Shown: positions 31,981 through 44,484 of the stretch, one piece after another
Numbering within the stretch: the first letter of the stretch is position 1
Layout of the letters: the number at the start of each line of letters is the position of its first letter
DNA from: Tetracentron sinense
Lineage: Eukaryota; Streptophyta; Magnoliopsida; Trochodendrales; Trochodendraceae
DNA length: 64,000 nt
NCBI GenBank assembly: GCA_015143295.1
Contig: CM026556.1
Coordinates: 15,810,547 to 15,874,546, forward strand
Direction of reading: 5' to 3'
Notes under the pieces: model-generated
What the model saw: the letters and a program-made list of their open reading frames with translations, nothing else
Databases searched by the model: none
What the model was told of the DNA's origin: nothing
Program-made: the position numbers and the translations under genes

Positions 31981-34900
31981 ATGGTTCCCCTCATTGTTTT
32001 TGCACTGTTATCCCTTCTGGGTACCTCTTCTTCTTCATCATCTTCCTCTTCTTTGATTAGTGATGCTCTTGTGTTAGCTACCCTGAAACAAGGATTTGAA
32101 TTCACTGATCCAGCATTGAGCAGTTGGGATGTGTCTAATCTGAGCTCAGTCTGTTCATGGGTTGGAATCAAATGTTCGCGGGGCCGGGTCCTAATGGTCA
32201 ATTTATCAGACTTAAATCTCTGTGGTTCTATTTCGTCAGTAATTTCCAGCTTAGATTGGCTTGTTAATCTTTCTCTTGCCGGAAACAACTTCACAGGAAG
32301 GATTGAGATCACCAATTTAACCAGTCTCCAGTCTCTCAACATCTCAAACAATCAGTTCAATGGCGGCTTGAACTGGGACTACTCGATCCTAACAAACTTG
32401 GAGGTGTTCGATGCTTATAACAATAACTTCACTGCTCTCCTCCCTCTTGGGATTCTGAGTTTGAAGAAAATCAAGTATCTAGACCTTGGTGGAAACTTTT
32501 TCTATGGAAGAATCCCAGCTGTTTACGGGAATTTATTTGGGTTGGAGTATCTATCACTTGCTGGAAATGATCTCCATGGAAAGATTCCAGGTGAGTTGGG
32601 CAATCTCACAAACTTAAAACAGCTTTACTTGGGCTATTTCAATGTTTTTGAAGGCGGGATTCCGGTAGAATTTGGCAATTTGATGAATCTAGTCCATTTA
32701 GATCTATCGAGCTGTGAATTAGATGGGCGGATTCCACACCAGTTAGGGAATTTGAAGTTGCTTGACACGCTTTTTCTTCAAACCAATCTCCTATCAGGTT
32801 CAATCCCAAAACAGTTGGGAAATTTAACTAGCTTAGTGAATCTTGATCTTTCCAACAATGCACTTACAGGAGAGATTCCATTTGAGTTCACCGGTTTCAA
32901 ACTGCTTAGTCTTTTGAACCTGTTCATGAATAGATTACATGGGTCTATTCCTGATTTCATTGCGGACTTGCCAAATTTGGAAACTCTTGGGCTGTGGATG
33001 AACAATTTCACAGGCGTAATTCCTCAGAAACTCGGCCAAAATGGGAAGCTTCAACTGCTTGATCTGTCTTCAAATAAGCTCACAGGTACAATTCCTCGAG
33101 GCCTATGTTACTCGAATCAGCTCAAGATTCTGATTCTTCTGAAGAACTTCCTTTTTGGGCCAATTCCAGAAGGCTTGGGGACATGCTCTAGCCTCACTAG
33201 AGTAAGATTGGGGCAGAACTACTTGAACGGTAGCATCCCGAAAGGTTTCCTGTACTTGCCTCAGCTGAATTTAGTAGAGCTACACAGCAACTATCTGTCC
33301 GGGACTTTGCCAGAGAATGGTAATAGCACCTCGAATCCGGCTAAACTAAGTCATCTGAACCTATCGAACAATCTGCTCTCGGGTTCTTTACCCTTCTCTC
33401 TTTCAAATTTCTCTTCCCTCCAAATCCTTCTACTGAGTGCAAACCAATTCTCAGGCCAAATCCCACCTTCCATAGGAGATCTTCACCAACTACTAAAGCT
33501 TGATCTCAGCCGAAACTCACTGTCTCAAGAAATCCCGCAAGAGATTGGGAATTGTTCACATCTCACCTACCTAGACCTGAGCCAGAACAATCTCTCTGGC
33601 CTCATACCATCTGAGATTTCCTATATTCGAATCCTGAATTACTTGAATTTATCAAGAAACCACCTCAATCAGACCATACCCAAATCAATTGGGTCCATTA
33701 AAAGCCTCACTGTTGCAGATTTCTCCTTCAATGACCTCTCAGGAAAGCTACCCGATTCGGGACAATTTCCATATTTCAATGCCTCAGCTTTCGCTGGTAA
33801 TCCCCAACTTTGTGGCTCTCTCCTGAATAACCCATGTAATATAACCACTATCACCATCAAACCCGGGAAAGCACCCGGTGATTTCAAGCTGATATTTGCT
33901 CTAGGCCTTCTGGTTTGCTCCCTGATTTTTGCTGCAGCTGCAATAGTGAAGGCCAGGTCGTTCAAGAGAGGTGGTTCGAATTCGTGGAGAATGACTGCAT
34001 TCCAGAAGGTGGAATTCACGATAGCCGATGTCCTGGAATGCATGAAAGACTGCAATGAAATTGGTCGTGGAGGAGCTGGAATTGTTTATGTTGGGAAAAT
34101 GCCGAACGGCGAAGAAATCGCGGTGAAGAGACTGCTCGGGATGGGTAATAACAGCCATGATCATGGATTCAGAGCCGAGATAGAGACACTGGGCAACATT
34201 AGACACAGGAACATAGTGAGATTACTGGCATTCTGTTCGAATTCCCAGACCAATCTTTTGGTTTATGAATACATGAGGAATGGTTCCTTGGGAGAGGCAC
34301 TGCATGGGAAAAGTGGTGGGTTCTTGGGGTGGGATTTGAGGTATAAGATAGCCATTGAATCTGCAAAGGGTCTGTGTTATCTTCACCATGACTGCTCCCC
34401 ACTCATAGTTCACAGAGACGTTAAATCAAACAACATTCTCTTGAATTCCAGCTTTGAAGCCCATGTTGCTGATTTTGGTCTTGCCAAGTTCTTGGTGGAT
34501 GGTGGTGCGTCCGAGTGCATGTCTGCAATTGCGGGTTCCTACGGCTACATTGCGCCCGGTATGTATAATATTCTTGCATTTTCATTTCTCACTACTTATT
34601 TTTACCAGCTAAATAACAAAATTTGCTGAATTTTTTAGATAATCATGAATTATTCACGAATTTTTAGGTGTGCTGGATTATTTTTGAATTAATGAAAAAT
34701 CATGACTTCACTAATTATTCGCCAATAAATAGTAAAAAACGGGAATAATTCATCTAATTCGGCGAGTAAACTACTTATTTTGTATATTATAAAGTAATCA
34801 AATTTGTTAGATTTATTTTTTTATGGTTATTAAGTTTTTCTTAATTTTTCACAAAAGTTTTCCAAATTTTTTCGAAGTTAAAAATTAATCCCAACCCGGA

Positions 34901-37292
34901 CTTTGTTACTATGCTTTCTAGAATGCCACCCATTACGGACACATCCTGTGTCCACTTTACATATAATAAAATGTAATAACATCCAGATGATGTTTCGTTT
35001 TGTTATTTCTTGAATTTTATCTGATGTTCATAGATCATCGGGACTGGATCAACCAACCCTGTGATTTGTCATGGGTTAGGTTGAGATCTTGAACCTGTGG
35101 GCCGGGAAAACAGATGCATTGACCGGTCCCATACCACTAGGATTGGACCATGCCTAAAACCACTTTTTCTCTATCTTGTTGTGTCCCTTAGGCATGTGGC
35201 GACCAAAGTCCAACTAGGCAATACAATTAAGATACACAAAAATTGTTTTGGGCCTTAGACCGACTCTAATTGTGTCAGGGACTGGTCTGGGTCGCATTTT
35301 TCTATAACTAATTGATAAGGTCGGGTTGGGCTCTCCCATACCAAAAGGTCATTCTTTAGAAGATGGTCAGCTTAGGGTTGCGGGGTGCCTTATTCTGTCG
35401 TGATCGGGTTTGCCCTTTCACTATAAGCAGTTCAGCTTTTTGGTCCGACCCGGACTAAACAAAGAACTTCAGCCGTACGTTTACACCCCTGATTGAAGGG
35501 TCTTGGCTACAGTTCAAGCATCTTGGTCTACCTATATTCCAAGAAAATGTACAGTGATTAGGCGCTACAGTAATACAGTGGCGCACTACTATGTAAACTG
35601 AGAGGTCGAAGAACCCGTGATTCTTGCTAGTTGCTACGGATAAGAGGGGAATTTTTTGGGTAGTCTCGCTTGGTAAGACAAAAACTTGCCTTGTTTCCGT
35701 GTGGGACTCGGTGGGATCAGAAATCAGAATCGGAGTCAATCTGACACTGATTCTGATTGATTCCTAACGTAATATTGTAACAGTATGGGGTGTCGTGAAA
35801 GGAACCCGTCACGCACATCAATTTTTACAACCTCCTACCATTACGTATATATTATATATTTTTAAATTATTTTTTTTTAACATATGAAGCATATTTTTAG
35901 GTCATTGTGCAGATCCTCTCCTTCTAGGAAATGACAAACCGGTAAAGATAACCTTATACATTCATATCTCTTGGGTTTCTAATTAGTGGCAGCAATGTGA
36001 GCTCCCTGCCAATGACCATTGGCTGTCCTTTTATTCTGAGGCTGGGAATAGTCCCAGGCCTTTTGGTTATGTGGCAAGAGTCCATCTAGAGTCACCAATT
36101 TGGGCGTAACACATAGTGTTGCTACCTTAGAGGAGATGTGCTGCCACCTGTTGCAACCACCTTGTATTTGGGGAGGCCTGCCACTGGTGCAAGCATTTCT
36201 GAAAACCGTAATGTCATTTCCATGAATCCGGATTTATACTGGGTAGGGTATAGCCTGGCCTAACCTCAATACAATTTCATTCTAGCCAAGAAGTTATGTA
36301 GTTAAAATTAATTATTTTTTTCTAAAATCAAAGTTAGATTCTTTAACTCTAAGGATTCTAAAAACTAAGGTTAGATTCTTAAGTATTAATAAATCTTAAC
36401 TACAATTAAAGGGAGTTAAAAGGACACATGTCAAGTTGGAGAGGCTAGGCAAGACTATTTTACGCTGGCTTCAGAAAATCCTAAGTCCATTGTCCTGCAC
36501 CAAATGAAGAAAAAACAATTTGAGCACAATTTTTTATTAGTCCTTTGTTCGCGAGGGAATGAATTGTGCCTTCTCATGAGGCTGACCTGGGATCATGTCT
36601 CAGGGTTCCTTACTCAAGTGGTAAGGAGGAGTCCATCTATCATTACCACAAATGAATGAGGAACCGCGTGTTTTTTCCTTCAGACTTTATCGCAGGACCT
36701 CTCTCGATGAGGGTCATGTATGTACACCCCTTAATAACCAGAATTATGAATATTCATACATATCAAAATTCCAATGCTTCCATAAACTTTATCTTACATT
36801 ACAATAATTTTTTAGGGTCACATTCTGAAGGATGATTGCTAATCTTTGGTCTCATTTAACACTACAGAGTATGCCTACACCCTCAAGGTGGATGAGAAGA
36901 GCGACGTTTATAGCTTCGGAGTCGTCCTCCTAGAGCTCATCACTGGGCAACGCCCGGTTGGCGACTTTGGTGATGGTGTGGATATTGTTCAATGGACCAA
37001 AATGACTACAAATTGTCGCAAAGAAGAGGTTATCCATATTGTCGATACTAGGCTAACCGCAGTGCCTCCGGATGAGTCACTGCACATGTTCTTCCTTGCC
37101 ATGCTGTGTGTCCAGGAAAATAGTCTGGAGCGGCCGACAATGAGAGAGGTAGTCCAGATGCTCTCGGAGTTCCCTCGTCACACTATGAATCAATCTTCAT
37201 CATCTTCTGCACTTCAACTGCAATCAAAGAACACTGAGAAGGAGAGAGATTGCTCTAAGGTCCCACCAAATGTCTTGATCTATGGAATTTGA
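31981..37292 (+). CDS. BAM3-like: BAM3-like CLAVATA1-family LRR receptor kinase
   Basis: Exon 1 is 31981-34558 and exon 2 is 36868-37292, joined in phase 1, for 1000 residues (family about 990-1000). Order: signal peptide (1 to about 24, with a serine run), N-terminal cap CSWVGIKC, about 20 LRRs with many N-glycosylation sites, membrane segment at about 635-658, kinase from about 678. Kinase residues are complete: glycine loop GRGGAG (695-700), Lys716, HRD 811-813, DFG 831-833 and APE 858-860, so an active RD kinase is expected. BAM receptors at the plasma membrane sense CLE peptides in meristem, phloem and anther development; BAM3 binds CLE45. The motif stretch [20 protein letters not shown] supports BAM3 over BAM1/2. 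It appears intact and is the only intact host gene in the window. Confidence 0.93.
34559..36867 (+). other. Intron of the BAM3-like gene (2309 bp)
   Basis: GT at 34559 (CCCG|GTATGT) and AG at 36866-36867 (ACTACAG|AGTATG). It splits the Glu codon of the APE motif, where family members usually have their single intron. It is long and AT-rich. 35020-35500 has GGGTTGGGC/ACCCGG-rich sequence and ACGTTTACACCCCTG, like a worn DNA-transposon fragment, but no matching end was found. Retaining the intron would end the protein at 34629 within the kinase domain. Confidence 0.85.
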
Positions 37293-38212
37293 ATTCGAAG
37301 GGGGTATCAAAGATTAATTAATTAATTACACTAAAGATTTCTTAAAATGGATTGATTGTGCTACAGCAATGTGCAAAGTGAATCTTTTATTTTCTCCTTC
37401 TTGCCAAGATGTATCAATAGGGGATTTGTTGGCCAAAGAGATGTAGGTAACACTCACATCCTATTAATGGGCACTCTAGGTGGAGAGCTTGAATTGTATC
37501 AGTATATATTCCTTGTATCGATTGGTTAATATGTCATTTTATTTTGTTTTATTGTTTTTAAGGATTCAGCTAATGTTTCCATAGGTAAATTGTCTTGGAG
37601 AGAGAGAGAGAGAATCCATAGATAAATCACCAATGCTAATAGAATAGCCCATAAATATGCACCATGGGCTTGTCCCAGACACACCGTGGGCTTGTCCCTG
37701 TGGTAGTGTGTCTCCCCCAAAAGGGGAAGGTTCTGGGATCGAGTCCCGAGGGGTGGATGATGGTTTTGTAATATCAACCCTCTTAGCCAGCGGGCCTGGG
37801 CTAAACTTGGGTTATAAGGCTTTGGTTTAAAAATCTCAACCCAACTTGATGTATTGTTGTTGGGTTAAGGCCTCATGCAACCCAACCCAAGACCCACCAT
37901 TAATAGCTAAGCAAAAGGGCCAAGTAAAAGAATACTAAGCTAGAAAATACTAAACCTAACCTAACCTAACCTAACCTAACCATGCATTAGAACATAAAAG
38001 CATACACTAGTTACCAAACAAAAACCACTGCATCTTTGGGTTCATCCAAAAACATATGCAGCCCCATCTGGACTTGCCAACGCAACCTGAATATAAGAAT
38101 TATTTGCTTAGTGTGCCTAAGGCTTGTTCCTTTGCTCTCAATAGATTATCAGACGGGAAATTTATTGACATTTCTACATGTGTTGAGATTGAATGAGGAA
38201 TGCCCAATTTAA
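37293..38212. other. 3' flank of the BAM3-like gene, intergenic
   Basis: No coding sequence seen. It contains a GA repeat near 37597, the SINE-like stretch listed separately, and a (CCTAA)n run of about five units near 37956-37980. Confidence 0.5.
37655..37790 (+). mobile_element. Possible tRNA-derived SINE fragment
   Basis: TGTGGTAGTGTGTC followed about 35 bp later by GGGATCGAGTCCC resembles the A and B boxes of a tRNA-like Pol III promoter. No poly(A)/poly(T) tail or target duplication was confirmed. It could be chance. Confidence 0.3.
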
Positions 38213-38224
38213 GAAAACAAAACA

Positions 38225-39300
38225 AAACAAAACTAAACTAAAGGTCTTTAGCGGTGGGTAGAAAAAACCGCCACTAATATATATCTAGGATGGTGGTTTT
38301 ATATAACCGTCATCTATTACTGTTCTCAGCACAATATTAACGGTGGTTGTTTAAAAACCGCCGCACATATTACCTTTTAAATGACTATTTTTATTGAACC
38401 GCTGCAAATATAATCTTTGTAATGGCGGTTTATTAAGTAACTGCCGTGGAAATGTTTTCCTCTACCAATTTTGGCTTCCTGCTACGACCTTTCCTGCGAA
38501 TATATTAGTGGCGGTTTAAAAAAAAAGCCACCGCCTAATAACTACCTGTGAGCGACAGTTTGTTAATAACAGCCATCTAATAACTCCCTATGAGTGACGG
38601 TTTTAAAAACCGCCGTTAAATCTTTTTAATTAGAGCCCCAATGACTCTTCCATCATTTCTCCTTTCCTTGCGCGATTTTCTTCTTCTCTCTGCTCTCCCC
38701 TCTCCTGCTCTCTCAATCTCTGGTCATTTGATGCAAGAGAAAAAATTCAAAAAGCATGACGAACGAATGCCGGGAAGAGAGGTTGTTGTTTTTCAAATTT
38801 TGTTGATTGACAATAAATATTCAAAAATTCATAATTTCCTACTCAAATATCAGATCGAGAATCGGTCAGATGTGCTAGAAATGAAATTACAAGATCTACA
38901 ATAACTATTTCACAAATATTTTCAAGATTTTAGTATTTAGGATGTCAAAATCGATTTTAATTTTGGTTCTTAAATTAGTTATGAAAATTATGGATATATT
39001 TGGTATTTTGGAATTCTACTTTAAGTTGTTTTAGAAGTAAGGTTTAAATTAGTTGTTTAGTTTCTAAATTAGTTTTTAGGGTTTATTTGTATTATAAATA
39101 ATTGTCATAGGAGCATTGTTAAGAACTTTTGAATTATTGAATTAGGATTGGTCATTGGCTTTTGTTTGGGTACCTTTGTGAACTTTTAGCTTACTTGGAT
39201 TAGCACTTTGAAGGAGAGTTTTTTCTAAGTTTGCTCCAAGAAACTTACACTTCGACGGTGATCTAAGATTTGTCTTTTTTTTAAAAAAATTTATTTTTAC
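38225..39300. mobile_element. CACTA (En/Spm-type) transposon end remnant
   Basis: 38240-38640 is dense in GGCGGTTTTTAAAACCGCC-type direct and inverted copies (for example TTTAGCGGTGGG, AACCGCCGC, GTGGCGGTTT), the usual subterminal repeats of plant CACTA elements. A worn terminus may be ACTAAACTAAAGGTCTTTAG near 38232. From 38641 a pyrimidine-rich segment follows with an 87-codon ORF (38641-38904) of no known family. No transposase was found. Confidence 0.55.
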
Positions 39301-39450
39301 CCTCCATACTGTAGGCTTTTCCTACATCACCATCTCTATCATCTCCGGCCATCTCCACCACCTCCGGCAGTGAACTCCTTCACGGTAGCAACCACCTCAC
39401 GGTAACTCCCCTCCACTGTCTTCCTTACTCCACCACCTCACGGCAGCCAA
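39301..39450. other. Short unassigned stretch
   Basis: CACC/CTCC-rich sequence (ACCTCACGGTA twice) between the CACTA remnant and T2. No feature supported. Confidence 0.4.
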
Positions 39451-42400
39451 CACAAGACCTGCTATCAGGGCTTCATATTCAGCTTCATTATTTGAGCATC
39501 CTTCTATTAGGGCAAAGGAATAGGGTAGGATTGCGTTGTCTAGTGTGACAAAAACAATACCAACAACTGATTTGTTCTCCTTCAGGTTGATGCGTTTGAT
39601 TCCATAAGGCCTCTTGAAGCTCCATCAAAGTACATCTTCCAGCCTGGTTTGACCCGTACCATCATAACTTTTTTGTCAGGGAGGTCGGTGACCAAAGAAG
39701 AGTCTGCGGGAACCGGATGTGCTGCAAGGAAGTCAGCAAGGGCTTACCCTTTCATTGCCTTTTGGGGCATGAATTCGATTTCGAATTCGAACAAGAGTAC
39801 CACCTATTTTTCCATATTGCCCGAGAGAGTGGGGCAAGACATTATGTATTTGAGAGGATCGGGTCTGGATATCAGTTTCACCGAATGCTCGAGCATATAA
39901 TGACTTAATTTCTTCAAAGCGAAGATGAGGGCTAAACAGACTTTCTCTATCAGTGTATATCTGCATTCTGCTCCAACCCGAGTCCTGCTTAGATAGTACA
40001 GGGCATTTTTCTTTCCCTGGTCATTATGTTGATCAAGGAGAGCTCCGAGAGATCCATCAAGTGCTGCTATATAGAGGATAAGTGGATTTCATCTAATAGT
40101 ACCCATGAGGACTGACGGGTTGGTGAGATAGATTTTGATGCTATCGAGGGAATCTTGACCAGCCTGATCCCACTGGAATGGTATTCCCTTCTTCATCAGT
40201 CAGGAAAACGGTTGGCATCTTCTAGCCAAGTTGGAGATGACTCTCCAGATGTAAGCGATTCGAACCTGAAATCCTTTCAACTCGCACAAATTTCTTGGAG
40301 GGGGCATTTCACGAATGACCTTTATCTTAGTAGGGTCAATCTCGATTCCTCGGTGGCGTACCACAAAGCCTAAGAATTTCCCAAATGCGATTCCGAATGT
40401 GCATTTGAGGGGGTTCATTTTGAGCTAATACTGCCGTAATTTGTCGAAGATTTCTCAAAGATCATCCAGATGATTGCTTTGTTGCCTTGTTTTGACAACT
40501 AAGTCGTCGACCTTGTCATGAAGAATATCTCCAAATATAACAGTAATGGTTCTTTGATAAGTTGCTTCGGCATTTTTTAGGTCGAATGACATGACTTTGT
40601 AACAGAACACTCCCTTAGGGTGCGGAATTCTGTAAGCTCTTCATCTTTCGGAATTATCTTGATTTGGTTGTAGCTGGAATATCCATTATTGAAGGATAGG
40701 GCTTTAAAGCCGGTTGTGGCATCGACCATCATTTCTGTGATAGGCAAAGGGAAGTCGTCATTGGGATAGACTTTATTCAAATCTCAGAAGTCTATACAAA
40801 CCCAAGTTTGTCTATTCTTCTTCTTTATGGAACAACGTTGGTAAGCCAAGTAGGGTATTGAACCTCTCTTATGAACCCGACTTTAAGGAGTTTATCTACC
40901 TCAACTTCAATTTGAGCGATCAGTTTTGGGTGAGCTTGTCTTTGTGTCTGCTTGATTGGCCTGACATCTTCTCGAGTTGTGAGATGATGGACTATAATTT
41001 TTTGGATCTAAGCCAGACATTTCTGTATAGTTCCAGGCAAAGACATCCTTGTACTCTTTTAGGAGACAAAGATATTCTTCTTTTTCTATTTTAGAGAGGG
41101 AAGCATTGACGAATGTTGTCCTTGGGTCTAGTTCTGAGCCGAGGTTAACTTCGAGAAGATTATCAACTATTGCTTGACCTCCTGCTTCAAATTCTGGAGG
41201 AGTTGGACGGACTTCCGTTTCTTCCAGTGGTTCTTCCATGATTATTTCTTCTCTAGAAGAGGAGTCTTCATCTACCGTAATAGTATTTACGGTCCAGACT
41301 AGATCTTCATTCGATGAAGGATCAAAAATTCGTAACTCAGATTTTCCCAAGTTGGAGCCAACCTGCTTATAGGTAGCAAAAGTCCTGAATGCTGGCATAA
41401 TTTCATGCTCAGCCTGCTCTTTTTCTTCAATATTAAATCTATGTTTCTCAAGCATTTTCTTGATTACTGGATTAAACATGGTCTTACTTTGGTAAGGGTT
41501 CATTCTTCAGTCTCTTCTGTTTTTCCGAGGGGTGGCTTTGCCTGCTTGCCCTACGGAATAAAAAAAATAGGCTTTCCCATGTTCCTTTAGATGAGATAAT
41601 GACACTGAGAATGACTTCCACTGTCGGCCAATTTTGCCATGCACTGAGACTACCTTAGTCAGGCTATCAATCATATCTTGATGTGCAACTTCAATCTATT
41701 GGGATGCCTATGGGGACTCCGCTTCTTCTGGAAGCCATTTCATGGAGACTTCTTCTGACATGGGCTCCTCCTCGACCATGACCGTATTTACGGTCTGGTT
41801 ATGATTTCTCCTAAATACAAAGACTGGGGAATTATACCTAATTCCTGGTGTATCTGTATCAACATTGTTACCAGTATCCAGGGCCTTATGTTGCCCTATT
41901 TTGGGTAAGGCTTCATAAGCCGGTAAGAGAGTTCCTTTGACTTGCTCTCCTTCTTTGGGATCAAACCCTTGGCCTTTGAGGAACTTGGTAGTTGTTTTAC
42001 CAAAGCTTATTTTCTTCCTGTAAGGATTAATGACCCTTCTCTTTTCATCGGTCTATGAGGAGTTTATCCTGTCATATGCACCTAGGGAATTGAAGAGCAT
42101 CAGCTTCTATCCTCTTTTCTTGTCCGAGACAGTAAGACTGGAGGTAGTTTTTATCATTGTACAGTCCATCTTCCTTAAAGGGGTTAAATGATCAGCTTTC
42201 AGAGCTTGAAGAGGGTCAACTTGTTTAACCTTGTAAATCTGGAAGGGGTTGGCCGATTTGTCCTTCTTAAGCTTCTGGGAATATTCGACCAAAGCTAGGG
42301 TTCGTTGTCCTTCTATTCTTTGAAACTTTGGGGTATATTTGAACACTCTTTTTGGAACTGCAATTTGGGCAGGTCCATGATTGTTTTTCGGGCCACTCTT

Positions 42401-42624
42401 AACCTTTTCTCCTTTGGGCTTCTGTTGAATGCTTCTTTACGCACTTTTGACATAGAAATGCGCATCTGCATAATATACCTCTGTATGATTAAACGGATCA
42501 TCATCAGCATCGATCTTTCCTTGCCTATTCCTCTGAGGGTATTTGAGACATTGGTGATAGGTGGATGACACAACTAGATATTATGCATCTACTGACGCCC
42601 TAACAAGGCGTTGTACGACGTATC
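39451..42624 (-). mobile_element. T2: truncated Tat-lineage Ty3/gypsy element
   Basis: Minus strand, order from right: protease end (42545-42624; DTSYNA then LLG), linker, pre-RT segment (40907-41503; LCLLKEYKDVFAWNYTEM), reverse transcriptase (40200-40870; DDFPLPITEMMVDATTGF, VDDLVVKT near 40500, NPLKCTFGIAFGKFLGFVV) and RNase H start (39451-39500; NNEAEYEALIAG). Integrase and the 3' LTR are missing on the left. On the right the copia H2 LTR starts inside the protease codons. It is 42115-42624 that pairs with the window's first 620 bp. Many stops make it dead. Confidence 0.8.
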
Positions 42625-44036
42625 TGTTAGCTTAAAGGTTACAACCATATGACCCTCAATTAGTTTTAATGATGACATAAATAATGAAATAACTCTTGTA
42701 ATACTAATGTCTTCTATGAGAAACTTTTTTCACAGTATTCAAGAATTAAAGAAGTAATTTCAAGCAAAACTCAAGAACCTTCAATGAAAAAGACCAACTC
42801 AAAGCATGATGACAATTCCAAATCAAAGCTTCAAGAAGATGTTCAATTATAAGTAAAAAGGATTCTGGAAGATTGTCTTGAAGGCACTGCTACTGAAGAC
42901 CATAGAAGCCAAAGGATCATCTCCATCAAGGTCTTAGTCTAGGTAGTAAGTGGTCTGTTCAGGATTTCTTGTAAAAATCCTCAAGTAGTGATTTGGTGAA
43001 AAAGCTCAAAATACCTTAGATTGACCATAGGTCACTTGAATAAAAATAAAAATATGATTTAGGACCTTAAAACATGATCATCTTACTCATAAAGGTTAAG
43101 TACAAAACCTTGGAATCAAATCCTATCTTAAAGGTCTTGAAAATGGATTCTACAAATAAAAATAGTCTATTCAGTCAATCAAATAGACCATCCAGTCGAT
43201 CAGGCAGACCATCCAGTCGATTAGGCAAGCCCTGTGATCGAGTGGATGGAACAAATTTTTTCAAAATTTGTCTGCATGTACTGATCAAGTTAAAACTCTT
43301 TGTGAATCCATTTTAGATCATTCAAAAGATCATTATGAGATGTTAATCATGTTTTATTATTATAAAAGACTTTAGAATTTATGCAAATCATTAAAGTTTA
43401 TGAAAAAGCATTAAAATCTAGATAGACCAAAAGCTAAAAGTTTTTTGGTCTATCCAGCCGATCTGGTGGACCATCCAGTCGATCAGGAGGTTCATCCAGT
43501 CGATCAGAAGACCCTTGTGATTGACTGGATAGAACAAAACTCACAAAAAATGGTTTTTGGTATCCAGCCGATCAGGAAACTAATCCAGGTGATCTGATAA
43601 CCATCCAGCTGATCAGATGACCTTTGTGATCGACTGGATAGTTTAGAAAAATCTAAAACTCGTAATAAATGCTCAATGATATTTTTTTTAACGGGTGATT
43701 TTTCATTAAATGCTCAACAACGGTAATAAATTCTGGATCACTATAAATATAAATCATTTTTGAAATATCCAAAGAGAACAACACTTACTTTTACACTGTT
43801 CTATTGATCAATTAATCTCAAAAGCCAAAAATCCCAATCCAGAGAAAACGATACTCTGTTTTTCTCATTGATCTAAAATCCAAATCATTTCTTGAGAGAT
43901 TTCTTATAGTGAGCTATTCCAATCAAATCTAACTCTTGTGGGTTGCAGAGGCAGGGAGTAGGCTGGAGATAGTTGAACCACGGTAAAAAACTGAGTTTGC
44001 ATTCTCTTTTCCCTCTTCTATCCCTTAGTATAACTT
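42625..44036 (+). mobile_element. H2 5' LTR, first part
   Basis: Starts TGTTAGCTTAAAGGTTAC. With 53248-53382 the LTR is about 1.55 kb. It contains three repeat clusters (43168-43249, 43450-43532, 43560-43641). Cut by element B with TSD AACTT (44032-44036). Confidence 0.8.
43168..43641 (+). repeat. Three clusters of 21-bp phased repeats in the copia LTR
   Basis: Each cluster has three direct copies of CCATCCAGTCGATCAGG-type units at about a 21-bp period, then one inverted copy (TGATCGACTGGATAG type). Clusters: 43168-43249, 43450-43532, 43560-43641. The two-turn spacing and CGATC core recall the palindrome arrays of the gypsy LTRs in this window. Confidence 0.75.
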
Positions 44037-44298
44037 TGTAGAACCTCGACACTTTTGTATATGCCTTGAGACATGTGTCAAGGCATGATACCTTGAAATC
44101 TCAAATTCATGAAATGAGCATTTGAAGTCTTTGAGAATCATTGCAAGAATGCTATAATTAATTAAATAAATTATTTAAAAATGTCTATAAGCCTCTAAAG
44201 AGGCCCTAGTCATGTTTAGGAAAGGTCAAAAGTGAAGTAGGACAAGTCTAAGTAGTGGAAGGAGTGAAAATTGGACTTAGTGTCGAAACCTGCAGAGC

Positions 44299-44484
44299 AC
44301 CGATCGCTCGGTCCATTTCAGCGATCGATCGGTCCAAAACCGATCGATCAGAGGCTATCGACTGGTCAACTTCTTTGTATGGGAAAATTTTCCAGAGAGC
44401 ATATTTTTGACCGGTTGCGCGGTCAGGAACACCGATCGCTCGGTAGGCAACCGATCGATCGGTCATAACCAGCGATCGCTCGGT
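44299..44484. promoter_or_regulatory. Phased palindrome array, element B 5' LTR
   Basis: Sites related to ACCGATCGATCGGT start at 44299, 44320, 44339, then 44410, 44431, 44450, 44471. Steps 21, 19, gap 71, 21, 19, 21. The 3' LTR repeats this at 51084, 51105, 51124, 51195, 51216, 51235, 51256, with identical steps. Confidence 0.65.

Noticed and set aside
31812-32351. Minus-strand ORF of 179 codons opposite the BAM3-like gene start
   Set aside because: Antisense to the signal peptide and LRR region and rich in repeated residues from the complement; the + strand gene explains the openness.
35020-35500. Possible hAT-like DNA transposon in the BAM3-like intron
   Set aside because: Only one end-like sequence (ACGTTTACACCCCTG) was seen; no matching inverted end or target duplication.
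37956-37980. CCTAACC repeats resembling telomere sequence
   Set aside because: Plant telomeres are usually CCCTAAA; this is only a short five-base repeat in intergenic DNA.
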